Positions 1 to 12,229 are shown, counted from the first letter of the stretch. The stretch: DNA of 64,000 nucleotides from Annona cherimola (GCA_030490835.1 CM059971.1:122358564-122422563); one strand, 5' to 3'. Made by a program: numbers and translations. The notes: generated by a model not told the origin, from the letters alone.

Positions 1-1482
1 GAATAATATTTTCAATGTTTTTCAGCTCTCCTAGTTATTTTTATGTAATAAATATATTCAATAACGTAACTTTTGTACGTTTTATTTAAGTGGTATCATG
101 CATCTACGAGAATTGTTAATCAGAACTAACAGCCTAAATTTTTTTTACTTAGATTGTCAATCATTTTAAATCCAAATCTTAATTTATATTATAAGAATTT
201 GATTTGACTTATATTAAGAGAGGTTATGGGTTCAAGTCACCGCTAAGGAGAAGTCAAATATCTATTGAAAGGTAATTTAATGCACTTGGTCCACTTAACT
301 TTGGTGCATCTGAGTGTATTTAACTCATTTTTTTATTAATTTTTTGAAATTTTTTTATACAACTTTATTTAAGTGTATTGAACATGTTTGCATAAACAAA
401 GTATGCCGAACATGTCTATCAAGTTTTAACCTTATGCCACTAATTTTAAAAAATTAGAAAAAATATCTAAAAATAATAAAAATTCACACATATGTCTAAT
501 ATACTTAGATTAACGATTGTATAAAATTTTTTTAAAAATAATAAAAAATAAGTTTTTAGACCCGGGTGCACGAGAGCAGTTCCCATACATATTTTGCCAT
601 AGGGGTTATACTCTGCTAGTAATGAACACTACCTGGGAGACAACAGGTTCGCGTTTTGAGTCTTCCTTGGAAGTACAGAGCATTTGTCTCCTTGATTTTG
701 AGGGTCTATAGAAAATTGGCCCGAGTTAATGGAGAATTTACAAGTTATCTTCTCTAAGTGCGAAGTATTTAAAAAAAAATGGCCCTTCATAATGAAGATT
801 GTGAATAAGCTTGGTTTGTAGCATCAAATGTCATTGTATATATAATATTAATTAAAAAAAATTAACCTATAGTCGAAGAAGTGTTTGACGTTCTACAAAC
901 CATGAAAATGAAATGAAAGTTGAAGTCAAAGGCATTAGATGTATTAACCATTTAACTACTCGTATATTTTAATAATTTTTTATATATTTTATACAATTAT
1001 TTTATTTATTCTTATTTTACTTTTATCATATCACATGATTTTTTTGCTTTTCAAATTCCATCCCCACCAACTATCAATTCCCATAAGCTTCCCTCTGCTG
1101 CCCCGAAAGGCCCATTTCTAGTGGCAACTGGCAAAGGCAAAGCATCCTGGCCCACTTTGGCAGAAGCTTTCGTCGATTCTGCTTCCATTAATTTTGTTCT
1201 GTACCCCTTAAATATCAAGAGCTTTTGTGATCTTTCGTTTGTCTTTGAAGGATGTACACATGCTGATGAACAGGAAGATACTAGAAAACGCATACGGATA
1301 CGGCACATGCTTTTTGAAACCAAACCAATGGCTGGAATTGGAAGTAGATAAACCTTGCGGTCGCGTGGCAGCCTAACAGCCACTCCCAAGTATCACCCAC
1401 TTCTGACTATACCATCCCTTTTCAAACCATATAACCACATCTCCATTCTTCTACTGTTAGGAGCATCCATCGAGTAAAAACC
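1..1482. other. AT-rich intergenic / upstream region of the SOUL gene
   Basis: No supported gene. It holds the foldback at about 305-583. A tRNA-type B-box-like GGGTTCAAGTC at about 229-239 may be a decayed SINE. The segment 1051-1389 is open on both strands but matches nothing I recognise and is more likely promoter-proximal DNA of the gene starting at 1483. Confidence 0.5.
305..583. repeat. Foldback (MITE-like) element, hairpin-ended family, diverged copy
   Basis: The left arm (GGTGCATCTGAGTG...) is the imperfect reverse complement of the right arm, which ends ...AGACCCGGGTGCACG. The centre of symmetry is near 446. The inner arm carries the family core (ATTTTTTATACAA..TTTAAGTGTATT). The right end contains the short palindrome ACCCGGGT, a cut-down form of the terminal palindromes in the better copies at 10268 and 22566. 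Confidence 0.55.
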
Positions 1483-2551
1483 ATGGCCACCACCCACCTC
1501 AACCTTCCCCTCCTGATTCTTCTTGTCACCTTGGCTTTGGCTTCTGATCAGGCCCTATCACGGCCGTTGGACAGCCCGAAGCAATTGGGGGTCTTTCCAC
1601 CCACTTGTAAACGCATTGAATGTCCTAAGTTCGATGTGATTTACACTGGCAATGAGTTCGAGATCCGCCGATACAACTCGACCATGTGGACTTCCACGGC
1701 ACCCATCGATGACATCTCGTTCGTAGCTGCCACGCGTGCAGGCTTCTTACAGTAAGGATTTCATTCCCTTTTCCAACTGCTATTACTTTCTCCACTGCTT
1801 TCCTTTCTGAACAACTTCCTAATTTAAGTGGACCTTCCATCACCAAATGGTTATGCGATGATGCGGCTGGAATCATCTAAACATGATTTTTCCAACAAGA
1901 ACGAAACAGGGGATTTCTTACTTCTTGGCTCTGTTAAAGCCATCCAAATTCCAACGTCGAATCTCCCCCAGATAAGCGAAAAGATGCGAGACTGGATTTG
2001 GGTTTTGTTGGGGTCGCAAAAGGCCTTCTCCCAAGCCCACCCAAATCGCCCAATCACAATCTGCACTTGGTTTTTCTGAAATCATACATCCATCGTTTGC
2101 TCTCGTCAGGTTATTTGACTACATCCAAGGAAAGAACGAGAACCAAGAGAAGATAGAAATGACTGCTCCTGTGATCACGGAGATAGCCCCAAGCGACGGT
2201 CCCTTCTGCGCATCCTCGTTCGTGGTCAGCTTTTTCTTGCCTCAGAAGAACCAAGCTAACCCCCCGCCGGCCCAAAACCTCCACACCCAACGATGGGGAG
2301 TGAAATATACCGCCGTGAGGCAGTTCGGCGGTTTTGTGTCTGACGACGACGTTGGGAAGGAAGCAGCTGCGTTGTATGATAGTCTGGCGGGCTCTCCATG
2401 GGCGACTGCAGTCGACAAAGCCCGTGCTGCAGACCCCACATCAATGTATACAGTTGCTCAGTACAACTCCCCGTTTGAGTTTGAAAACAGAGTGAATGAG
2501 ATATGGATGATGTTCGACATTGGAGACGTCAATGCAACAGAAGAGAAGTAA
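1483..2551 (+). CDS. SOUL-family heme-binding protein (HBP-like), 2 exons
   Basis: Exons are 1483-1751 and 2110-2551; the intron is GT-AG, phase 2, and joins cleanly to give 236 aa. Residues 1-27 form a hydrophobic N-terminal signal peptide ending near ALSRP. The rest is one SOUL domain (about 38-228), with the early FDVIYTG..FEIRRYNS strand, the family hallmark MTAPV after the splice, then RWGVKYTAVRQFGGF and a C-terminal FEFENRVNEIWMMFDI. Plant SOUL proteins bind heme or other tetrapyrroles and act as carriers or buffers. The signal peptide suggests entry into the secretory pathway, unlike the cytosolic or plastid members. Length is normal for the family. The start has an ACCATGG context. 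AATAAA at about 2646 could serve polyadenylation. The identification rests on motif recall; the ligand is not determinable from sequence. Confidence 0.93.
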
Positions 2552-4004
2552 TTAGAGTCGTAGCAAATGGCGTTGATTTCATAGTAGGGTTATATAAGCT
2601 GTATCAGCTCAAAAATGAGACCTTTCGTTCTGGATAGTTTTACCAATAAACACCCATTAGAGTTTTAACTTGCCTGTAGCTTCTCTTCTCGAGTTCATCC
2701 TGGAGGGGCCGGTGGTTGGTAGCGTTTGATCAGATACAAATTAATTATAAATTATGATTTCTCTTTGTATAAACTAAGAATTTTCTCGTTTCCATTTCAT
2801 TGTCTTCTCAGCGACTAACCCCAATTTTCTTATTATATCTATATCGGCGCAAATAAAAATTCTAATTAGAAATGTTACATGTTATAGTATTTTAGATTTT
2901 TTTGAATAAACTAACATCAAGATGTAAAATAATACCTGTTTCGTAGCAACAAGTTAAGTAATTAAAGCATCCAAGCCGAAATTTCCGTTCAGTTAATCGA
3001 ATGCGCTGTACGTGGGGTGAAGTTGCTCCCTTTACCCAGAGTGAAACACTGAAACCTGATGGAATTCAACTATTAATTTCCATGATAAGCGGATATTGCA
3101 CTTAAAACTGACAAGCAGGATTAATATCCTCAAAGACCAAGCATAAGGGTCGGGATCGTGCATCGTTATTTCGAGGCAATATATGTCAACACTAAAACGT
3201 TTTTGGAATGCATAAGGCAATGAGTGATGGTTCTGAAAGGAAACAAATTATAAATGGGAGAAATTTTATTGGTAAATTAGAATTACACAATAATTTAAAG
3301 AATATTATGGGAAGACTACTTGAAGTTTAACAAGCGAATACAGCTTGGCTTGGGCTTATCAACAATTTTTACAGGTTTTAACAAATAAAACTTTTATTTT
3401 GGTAGATCTTAGTTTAAGAAAATAAGTTACATAGAAGCATAAAAAAAAATGAACTGAATAAAACATGTCAATCCTAATAAGAGTACCGTATATAAAGGAG
3501 AAGTTATTATACATAATCACCTTTTCACAGCCAGATTTCCATTTTACTTGCATCTGATTATAAGCAACGAAATTGTAATATTATTTACTTATAATTCAAT
3601 AGCCATTATTTTTTTGGAGCTGAATTCGATAACCATTATTATTTGCAAGTAAATGTAAATAATTGAAGATTATTTAATATTTGATTGCAATTGTTTGATT
3701 GTGTGTCATCACCATTAGATAGTAAAATAAATAGTTTTGACCAAATTGATATATACACAACTAATTCTAATTCATATGTAGCCAAAACATGGCTACATTT
3801 ATTAACATCTGTGGCACTGAAGGTTTCTTCCTGTAATTGAATTGAAAGGCTAGCTAGAATAATTCAGACACAGATGTATATCATGGAAGAGCAATATTAC
3901 AATGTATAGTATATAGCTAATATTTAGCTTCAGTTCAATGTAGCTGTAAATGATAACCATGCATATCATGTAGAAGATTTTTTTTGTTGAAGAGGAAAAA
4001 AAAA
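2552..4004. other. Intergenic, no gene seen
   Basis: This is the 3' flank of the SOUL gene with its likely polyadenylation site, then AT-rich DNA. The small open frames on the minus strand (3032-3553) have no recognisable domain and I do not call them. Confidence 0.5.
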
Positions 4005-4258
4005 ATTTCAATGCATTTTATAAATCAAATTTTATCATTTTCGAATATGTGTATATATATTTTTTAATTTTTTAAAATAGGGGAGGTTTTAGTCATTTTT
4101 AAATGACTAAAATACCCTTTTAAAAAATTAAATAAATATATTTATATATCTTCAAAAATAATAAAACTCTAAGTTAATACTTTATAAAAGGATTTTCAAA
4201 AAAAAATATTTAAAAAAATAGAGTTTTGTAAAATGCATCAAGATGCATTAAAACCTTA
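4005..4258. repeat. Foldback element of the hairpin-ended family, left arm shortened
   Basis: The centre is TTTTAGTCATTTTTAAATGACTAAAA near 4100 (interrupted palindrome AGTCATTT/AAATGACT). The right end carries ATGCATCAAGATGCAT at 4233-4248, a near-palindrome of the type found at the ends of sister copies. The left arm has only one ATGCAT and seems to have lost about 60 nt. The core, TTTTATCATTTTCGAATATGTGTATATATAT, matches copies at 17046 and 54236. Confidence 0.55.
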
Positions 4259-6374
4259 CTAAAAAAATCTCCATAATGAGTGGCTTCACGCAGCTTTGAT
4301 GGAACCCATCCTTTGATTAGAAAGAGCCACCTTTTGCAGAGCGAAGGGTGCAGCCAAAAGTGCCTTGAAGCGTTTGGAACAAAAAAATCCACGTAAAAAG
4401 CATCCGAACGTAGTTCATCGGCACCAGAAGCATCTGGTACAGTTTGTACACGCTGCCGGAGACGGGTGTGGTGCGAAAATGTAGATTTTATCCGTCCAGA
4501 CAGAAATATGGAGAATCGAATACGGATCTGAAATTCTATACAACACCTGCTTTTTATACATGAGGCCAACGAAGCGCCCGGTTCTTGGGGACACCCTGCT
4601 GTCAGTGTGGCATGCAAACTTTTCCATTCTGCAGGTCTTGTCAGTTTCAATATAAAAGAAAAAATAATCATCCTTCCAAAACTAAAAGTCACCCGCCATT
4701 GAAAAGAAGAAGAAGAAAGAAATCTATCTAAAAAAAAAGTCACCCCTTGACTATCTCGAAAGGAAATTAATTCTGCTAAAAAATTACGAACCTTTTACTT
4801 GACATAAACTGGTTCCAATAATACTAATTTTTGTCATCATCCGTCCTGGTTTTATGCTGAAAAGAAATCTACTTATTTAAGCGATGACATTATGGGAACG
4901 GTTTAGATGGACCAATCAGTATATACGAAGTATCGATGATGGCCCGCATCTGGGCAATGTTCCTTTCGTGCGGCTAGCTTGTTTGATATATGGACTAAGA
5001 TTTGAAATTTTGTGCGTCCCACTTAGTTTTAGGCGGCAAATTAATAGGGTCGGGTGAAAAAAAATCCCACCGCACTACACGCGCCTTTAAGGCATTTGAA
5101 AGGGAGGGGTTAAATTGTAAATTTGTGTTTCTTGGATTTTTACAAGAGCGGTTGTATGAGTTTGACTGAGGTGGACTAAATTTAATTAAACTTGATTGGA
5201 ACGAAATGTATTTTAAATTCATCTAAAAATGAATTAATAAATATAACAAGTTTTGATGTTGTTAAACAGATGTATCAACGGACTTTATCAAAGATCCAAA
5301 AGTAGGTTTGATGGACTTGAACTAGATTGACTGGAATTGATGGCAGGGCATGAAGATGTTAATTTCTATGTCTGACCATTTCAACCGTCCGTCGTCATTT
5401 AGACGGAGTTTTCAACGGCACAGCAGGCATTTGCATCATATGACGTGATCCACATGTCAGTGTAGTCCTTGGAACAATACATCGTTTGGGGCGCTCATGC
5501 TGCATGCATGGAGTATACGCTACGTAAATCTCTACAATCAACCAAGGTAAAAACAAAAAAAAAGAAGAAGAAAAGAAAAAGAAAAAAAAAAAAAAATCCC
5601 CGAACGATGCAAACCCACATGCCAATTGCCAACATGCCACACATTCCGCAAAAGCAGTACTTTAAAAAATTAATGAGAAAGTAAAGAAAAATTTATACCC
5701 ATGAAGAACCATCAAGGCAGATTAATGCATTTTGTCAACTGAGATGAAACGGGGTGTCCAAAAAGCTATTTTTTTCATGCCCTGTTGTTTTGACTAACTG
5801 ACACCTTGGATCCCCACGTCAAATCGGATTCTGTAATTTTGGAAGCTTGGTAAATGTTAGTTTTCTTTTCTCGTAGAAATTGGAGAAAATATGTGCAGAA
5901 AAATGCAGCATTTTATTTTTCAATTTTTTTCTTTGAAAAAGATAAAGTTCACACACTAAAATGGTTGCTTTAATCAATATTTCCAAATGATGTATTGATT
6001 ATATAATGATCAGGAAACCATTTCCTAAACTTTTTTTTTTTTTTTGAAGAATTCAAGAAGGGAATGAGATATTTTTATTGAAGAACAAATTCACAACCCC
6101 ATCATCATATCTCTCTTATTTCAATAGCTACATGTTCAACAAATTTCAAGTTTCCTTTACAAATTCAAAGAACAACAACAGCCAAAGAACATCAGTAAAA
6201 AACCCTCACCATATCAAACCTTTTCATCATCAGCTCCAACTAAAAAAAAAGAAAAAAATTGAAAAAAAAAAGAAAAAAAGAACCTCTCAAGATCTAAACA
6301 TCATCATCTCCTAATTCTTATCCAGTATAGAAGCTATCCTCTACAGAAAGAGCGAGAGAGCTAGAGAGGGAGCT
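4259..6374. other. Intergenic region with low-complexity tracts
   Basis: No supported gene. The minus-strand open frame at 4210-4743 begins inside the foldback and shows no family similarity I recognise. A purine-rich A/G tract lies at about 5548-5597 and an A/G-rich stretch at 6241-6285. The latter sits just beyond the 3' end of the minus-strand IDL-type gene. Confidence 0.45.
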
Positions 6375-6755
6375 CTACGGGTTCGAGTAGTCACAATAGA
6401 AGTCGATCGATTCCGATTCAGGGGCGTCGTTATGGCAGGGCGACGATCCCGACGGCGGCACGAAACCCTTAGGAAGCATGGCCGAGAAAGACCTTGGATC
6501 GATGTCCCGCGTCTTCTTCTTCCTCTTCCTGAAAGCGTTTCCTTCGCGATCTTCGTCCCGCAAGAACGGCGCCTGCCTCGCGTTCCTGATCTTGTACGCC
6601 GAAAACCTCCTTGCGACGCGCGAACGATCGTTCGCCCTGCTGGCTGATCTGACCTGGTGGGCGACGGCGGAGCAGTGGAAGAAAGCGGAGGAGATAAGGA
6701 GGAGCACGAAGAAAAGGAAGGCCCAGAAGCCGAGCTTGAAGTTCTTGCACACCAT
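6375..6755 (-). CDS. IDA-like (IDL) signalling peptide precursor, intronless
   Basis: A 126-aa small secreted precursor. Residues 1-30 form a strong signal peptide (MVCKNFKLGF, then a hydrophobic run ending FFHCSA). A basic, poorly conserved spacer follows. At residues 94-109 comes LPKGFVPPSGSSPCHN, which matches the IDA/IDL PIP-type motif (LPKG..IPPSGPS..HN) recognised by HAE/HSL receptor kinases. An acidic tail of 17 residues follows (to DYSNP). Most IDLs end near the HN; IDL6/7-like members carry tails and are stress-responsive, which is the closest fit I can recall. The residues expected to be KR or PR before HN are PC here. An in-frame ATG at 6944 exists, but it would place a CTG-repeat poly-Leu and no signal peptide at the N-terminus, so I chose 6755. 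Family assignment is inference from the motif. Confidence 0.68.
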   Translation of the reverse strand: MVCKNFKLGFWAFLFFVLLLISSAFFHCSAVAHQVRSASRANDRSRVARRFSAYKIRNARQAPFLRDEDREGNAFRKRKKKTRDIDPRSFSAMLPKGFVPPSGSSPCHNDAPESESIDFYCDYSNP

Positions 6756-6807
6756 CGGAAAACTACGGTTTAAGAGCCGATGCCATTTGCTATCCGGGCC
6801 GAGAAGT

Positions 6808-6827
6808 AGCAGCAGCAGCAGCAGCAG
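6808..6827 (-). repeat. CTG trinucleotide repeat in the IDL gene leader
   Basis: AGC repeats on the plus strand, so CTG in the sense direction of the minus-strand gene. It lies about 53-72 nt upstream of its start codon and probably inside the 5' UTR. Confidence 0.7.
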
Positions 6828-6870
6828 TAGAAAGAATTGGCAAGAGAAAGCAACGATCATTGTACATGCT

Positions 6871-6880
6871 TTTATATATA
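6871..6880 (-). promoter_or_regulatory. TATA box of the IDL-type gene
   Basis: TATATATAAA read on the minus strand. It lies 116 nt upstream of the start codon, which would put transcription start near 6845. A second candidate, TATAAAAAGG, lies at 6893-6902. A CACGTG G-box is at about 6941-6946 and another at about 7337. Confidence 0.5.
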
Positions 6881-6902
6881 CAGCCAGCACCACCTTTTTA
6901 TA

Positions 6903-9222
6903 CGTCCGAATTCCCGAAGCTCTGCTCCGCCCGTGTATCACCACGTGCTTGATGCTCGGGCTCTCGTTTCGGACCGATGGGACCCATCTTTATCGGCTAT
7001 CGACATCATCGCCGTTGCTTCCCACTCGAAGTGATGGACGGTTGATGTGCCGTTCATCGAAGAAAGCGCCGAGATTTGTTGCTGGCGATATTCTTTTTGC
7101 ATTGGAATTTTGCTTTTTTCAGGGGCGTGAGATCAACGGTGCGGATGATGGATGGATGGGCCCCGCACCCGTTTCTTGGCTCGAGAACTCATCATCCATG
7201 GAAAGAAAAGGCCAGTCAAAAATGATCTTTTCTTTTCGGCCCTTTTTTCTCCTTTTGGGCGTTTACTATTTAGGTAATTATTATTTAGTCCTTCCGTGCT
7301 ACTCACGAGATTGGATGCGCAGATCAAGAAACGCATGTGGCACGTGTGTATGAGGTGCAGTCACTTGACTGTCCGCCACATCTCCCGTAAAAAATTTGGA
7401 CGGCCCAACAAAGAAATCAAGCACACATATTCTTTTTACATATGTCTGGTTCGTTTTGCAAGTAAATGAAAATAATTTTATGTACTGACATAATAATTAT
7501 ATGCTTCACATTTTTAATGGTTGGGATCTTTTATTTATGGGCATTTATAACGAAATTAAGCTAAGTAAAGGCCCCATTCTCAAATGAGAGAGGCGTAATA
7601 ACTCGAATCATTATTTCAAAGTGGGTACGCTGCACGTCGAACCCATTAAATAAATACTGTCAACCTCTATAACTCGAAAAGAAAATGGATAAGTAGAGCT
7701 TGAAATCCGGACTGTACACTTGTGGACCCAAATAATTGGTGACAAATATCAAAAGCCAACAGACTTTTTTAAGACCAGTATTTCTCGAGGCTTTAATACT
7801 CCCTTGTTTGGTAAAATAATTGAATGCTGCATGCCAGTGGGCACTTTAACATCCGTATTTTTCTTTTATATGTGGACTCGTCGTAATGATTTCCCATAAT
7901 TTAGGTCATTTATTATATTTAGCTGTTATACCAAAAATAATTGTGATGATATACTTACTTGGACCAAGACAATACATAAACTCTTTCAAGAGTGTATAGT
8001 AATTCACTAACATTTTTTAAATCAATTTTGTACAAAAAAGAATATAGACATTTACTTGATCTAGAGGGTTACCTAGCTAAATTACTGTAACAAAATTAAA
8101 TCTAGGATATTACTGTAACAAAATTAGGGTTCTTCAACAGAGGGCAGATGATGTCAGCATGGAATTATGATGCTTCTTGTTTTGATATAAAATGCAATAT
8201 TGGGCAAGTTTGGGCTAAATCAGAATTCAGAGAAGATCTGCTCCACAATTGGACAATCAGGGTCAAAATTGCATTGCGGATTTGCGATCAACGGCAATGA
8301 GCTAAGTAAGAGAAATGCGGACGTATAGCCAGTTAGATGAAAATTTGGCATCCACCCATGGGATTCTCAGTATCTTGTTGCTCCATCTTGAAAATCAAGC
8401 CTCTTAGAAAAGGAGCGCCATCCACGTGGAATGTGTGCCACATCAGACAAAATTGTGATGACCGCTAATAAGTAATAACCGGCCACCGGATGCGGCTAAT
8501 TTTATTGTGGCCCACCACTTCATCATCTAAGTAGTAACAACTAATTTCGTCCTCATTTAATGTTAAATGCCAGTGAACATGTATGAAAATACGTACATAG
8601 ACACATGTAAAAATGAAAACAAAAAGAAAACTAAAAACAACATGTGTATTAAGGCTTAGTACGTGTGTACCCATCGAATCATCACCCATTTTGATAATAG
8701 CATACGCTACTTTTCGTGCTTAGAGGTCCCTTTTCTTCTTTGCTTTTGACCTTCCAAAACACAGGACTTGTCTCCCACTTCGGGATGCCTTTCTTTCCCA
8801 TTCTTCGTTCCAAGAGACTGAGATCTCTGTTTTTTAACGGGAAATTGTATTTTCAGCTCTACCAGATTCCGTGGGTGAGCATTTTTCTTATGGGTACTCA
8901 CAGAAATTTTGGAAAGAAGAATACCACACTCATCACCCGAGTTTCTGCTGCTGCGGAGCCTCGACATGAGATCGCCAGTGTAAAGGGCGAAATGCCGTGC
9001 CATTGAAGCAAAGGCCCTGTAGCCGTGGGTGATCCATTGAAATTGCTTTCCAAGTATGCGCTAATAAATTTTTGAACTGCTAATCAAAATAACAACAACA
9101 ATAATAATAATAATAAAATTTTGAATCGAATGCGTTTACCTAAATTCTAGCACAAAGATGGGAAGAGGATGGCTAGAATTATTATTTTTTTTTTTTAGAA
9201 TTGAAAATTTGTTTTTTGACGT
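6903..9222. other. Promoter region of the IDL gene and intergenic DNA
   Basis: The first 500 bases are the likely minus-strand promoter, with two G-boxes. The rest is AT-rich. Overlapping open frames on both strands at 8707-9006 (about 97 aa each) show no domain I can identify and are left uncalled. Confidence 0.4.
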
Positions 9223-9455
9223 GGGATGTGTTTGGTAATGAATAAAACTTTTGATGAAAAATTTTGGAGAGTAAAAGTTGTTAAATGATGTGATATGGTA
9301 AGGATAATGATGAGTAATAAAGAAGATAAAGTTAAAATAGATAGATTAGTTGTGTGAATAGTTGTGTAAAAATGATTGAAAAGTAGAATAGTTGTATAGG
9401 AAAATATGAAAAAATAATTAAAAAATAACATTTTTTATAAATCGCCGAACACACC
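9223..9455 (+). mobile_element. MITE, GTGTTTGG family, copy 1
   Basis: Left end GGGATGTGTTTGG, right end GAACACACC (inverted). The body has the order shared by all copies: AAAACTTTTGATGAAAA, GTTGTTAAATGATGTGATATGG, AGATTAGTTGTGTGAATAGT, AATGATTGAAAAGTAGAATAG. Confidence 0.75.
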
Positions 9456-10267
9456 AGTAGAAATGATTTGTTCAGCCCGAAACGACAGTTGGACTTCATT
9501 CACACCCAATGTGTCAAATCACTTGGCCGTGCAAGTGCTGATAAGATGGCTGGAATTTGAGCTGCAATACTTAGGGTACGAATTAAAGACATCCGCTACT
9601 CCGGTTGAGCGTGATAATTGATATACGTACACTAGCAAGAACGCGTAAATTGATATTACTCATCACTGGTTATAACGCACCTTGAATGCATCTCGATCAG
9701 AATCATTCACATCCACATATATTACTAATCCCGGTACATTATATATAAACTTCTTGACTAGGTAATATTTATTTTTCCACGTAGCAGCTATGCAGATTTT
9801 GTTGTTGTATTATTTTCGCGTATTATAAGGTGTGCTCTTGGTAAAATGTAATGTATCCGCTTCTTATACGGCCAGCCGCAGAAAATAATATATATTCTAT
9901 TTATTTATTGCTTTTTTTAATCCTTGTGCAAGCCTCAGTAGATTTTCTTCTAGCATCCCAATAACTTCCTTATCAGGGTGCAATATGGCGTACCCTAGCA
10001 TCCCAAAAACTCAATTATCTACCCTTATCAGAAGTCAGAACTAATGGACGGTTAAGTGAAGTGAACCACACAATTTTTTTTTTTTTTTTTTCCTGAGAGA
10101 GGAACCGCACAACTTTAAGTGCAACAAATGTTCATACAATTTTTAGGACATATTTCAAATATATTCACAAAATTTATCTTATCTGCATACATATCCACGA
10201 ACTTCCAAAAATTACTTTCGCGCCTGGGAATATTAACTAAAATACCAATAATACCCATGTCCTTCTG
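9456..10267. other. Intergenic, nothing recognised
   Basis: AT-rich with a T-run at about 10074-10091. No gene or structured repeat is visible. Confidence 0.4.
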
Positions 10268-10647
10268 GGACGCCGATTGTATGCGCCTGGGAGCATGCAA
10301 CACTCAATGCTCCTGGGCGCATACACCTATTTTTTTTTTAAATTTTTTTACAATATTGTTAATCTATATGTATTTAATATGTGTATAAATTTTTACCATT
10401 TTTGAAGTATTTTAGATATTTATTTTTTATTTTTAAAAATAGGTGGCATTTTAGGTAAATTACCTAAAATCCCACTGATTTTCAAAAATAAAAAATAAAT
10501 ATCTAAAATACTCCAAAAATGGTAAAAATTTACAAAGATGTTAAATACACTTATATTAATATTTTTATAAAAAAAAATAAAAAAATGAGTGTATGCGCTC
10601 GGGAGCATTGAGCGCTGCATGCTCCCGAGCGCATACGATTGGCGTCC
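10268..10647. mobile_element. Foldback MITE with hairpin termini, best-preserved copy A
   Basis: 380 bp, near-palindromic over its whole length, centred at about 10458 (TTTAGGTAAATTACCTAAAAT). The ends are GGACGCCGATTGTATGCGC and the reverse complement GGACGCCAATCGTATGCGC. Each end also folds on itself. At the right end, GTATGCGCTCGGGAGCA (10591-10607) pairs with TGCTCCCGAGCGCATAC (10620-10636) as a perfect 17-bp stem with a 12-nt loop. The left end forms the same stem with two mismatches. There is no coding capacity, and I could not find a convincing target duplication. Confidence 0.85.
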
Positions 10648-11904
10648 GTCTTTCGGTACATGTTAAATGGTAGTTAACCCACGTGCCAAAATGACGCAAA
10701 TGCCAATTGAAGACACCAAATTTGAGAAGAACAATGAGAAAAAAACGAGAGGCGGTAGAAATTAATGCAGAAGACTACCACTAGCCGGGGCTAATTCAAA
10801 GGAGTTTGACATGATCATGGATTGGCTGCTTTTATAGTTGATGAGGATGATGGAAAAGGCCTTTGCTAAATTTGGATTTTTGTTGACAGAACGAGGGCGA
10901 TTGGCAATTTTAATGGCTAATGTGGCAACCTTCTACGAGATTACACTTCAATTTTTGAGGCCCGCAAGATGCAAATCATGGCATGGCAGCCATGAAATTC
11001 AGCAATTCCCTCTGCTAAATCCAAGAATTGATTATTGGCTGGCAGCACCGGTCACCCCCCTAATATCACCTCCACTATGCCGACATATCCCCTCTTGTTT
11101 GCATCTTCCTCGCATTTTCGTCGCCAATCACCATGATAGCGTTCTTTCAAAATCCAAGCTGGTGAAATCAATTGCCATCTAGCCGTCATCCATCAGAAAA
11201 AAAATTGATTGTTGACATTCCCAGATCTAGTAGCTCCCTCCTCTTTATCGTTTACCTCCTTGTTGTTGTCATCCTTGGCGAATTCGTTAATCCAGCGTTT
11301 GTCTAGAAAAATAGGCAGCCCATTTTATGAGATTGCTGTGGTTAGATGATAAATCTAACGAGAGTAGAGGCCAACTCCGACCTGGAAGTGAGAAGACCGT
11401 CCGAATCTAGACTGAAAATTTTTTAGCACCATCTGAAATCACCAATGGCACATCCTTGCCGATGTATCTGGATAATAGAAGAAGAATCTTCCTAATCATT
11501 GTTGTTGCAAGTTGACGAGTGGGCGCTTTGGGTATTTAAAAATTAACATATCATTAAAAATCACATTTTTAAATTAACTGATTGTTGGTGATGGCTTGGG
11601 TATAAGAGTAATTTTTGAAATTTTTACTTACAATTGAAATTAGGACAAAATTAATGAGTACGAATTCACCCTATTTTTATTAATACCCTTTTGCAACGAG
11701 ATTACAATGACGAACCAACAAGGAAGAATTCTTTGATAAAGCGTTGTTATTGAGAGCAAGTCACAGAGAACGGACCAAAAAGTCCATTGGAAGAGGTTAA
11801 ATAGCCTGAATTATCTACTTTTTTACCAACAAACAAAAATTGTTGCTAAAAGCTTAGGTCAGGGGCATTTTCTCATGCTCTGTGTGTGTATATATATATA
11901 TGAG
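10648..11904. other. Intergenic, no gene called
   Basis: The plus-strand frame at 10838-11182 (114 aa) has no recognisable domain or intron structure. The rest is AT-rich. Confidence 0.4.
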
Positions 11905-12225
11905 AGCTTGCAGCATCATTGCACCGGAACAGCGGTGCAATTGCTCAAAAATGGGCCTCACACATATTAAAATGCAATGAAATTTTATATAATTATTTAT
12001 CCATATATAAATCATACTTTAGACAGTTTAGATGTTAAAAAACTATTTTAAAGTTGTTATTTATATTAAAATATTTTATTATGTTGAATTTGTGCTATTT
12101 TTAGATGAAGTACATACACATATTCGATTGGGATAAAAATTGATATGGTAATAGAATGCATTATTTTAAATATAATTGGTGGAGTAGATTATAAGTTGAT
12201 CATCATGTGGGGTCCATCAGAAAAA
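11905..12225 (-). mobile_element. MITE of the GTTTAGATGTTAAAAA family, copy 1
   Basis: The start has a 9-bp hairpin, ATTGCACCG/CGGTGCAAT, at about 11930-11953. The core has TTTAGACAGTTTAGATGTTAAAAAAC and TATTTTATTATGTTGAATTTGTG. Related cores occur at 17530, 19185, 25936, 26300, 28540, 29640, 30110 and 32035. Confidence 0.55.
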
Positions 12226-12229
12226 ATAA

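Noticed and set aside
4210..4743. 177-codon minus-strand open frame
   Set aside because: It begins within a foldback arm, has no recognisable domain and no supporting splice or promoter pattern; probably chance.
6756..6944. Upstream in-frame ATG extending the IDL-type protein
   Set aside because: It would translate the CTG leader repeat as poly-Leu and bury the signal peptide inside the protein. The TATA boxes lie within about 130-150 nt of the downstream start, so the ATG at 6755 fits better.
6478..7353. 291-codon plus-strand open frame opposite the IDL gene
   Set aside because: Longest single frame in the area, but it is antisense to the IDL-type gene and its sequence is low-complexity (poly-Ser from the triplet repeat) with no domain.
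8707..9006. Overlapping ~97-codon frames on both strands
   Set aside because: No similarity to any family I know and no coding signature distinguishing one strand.
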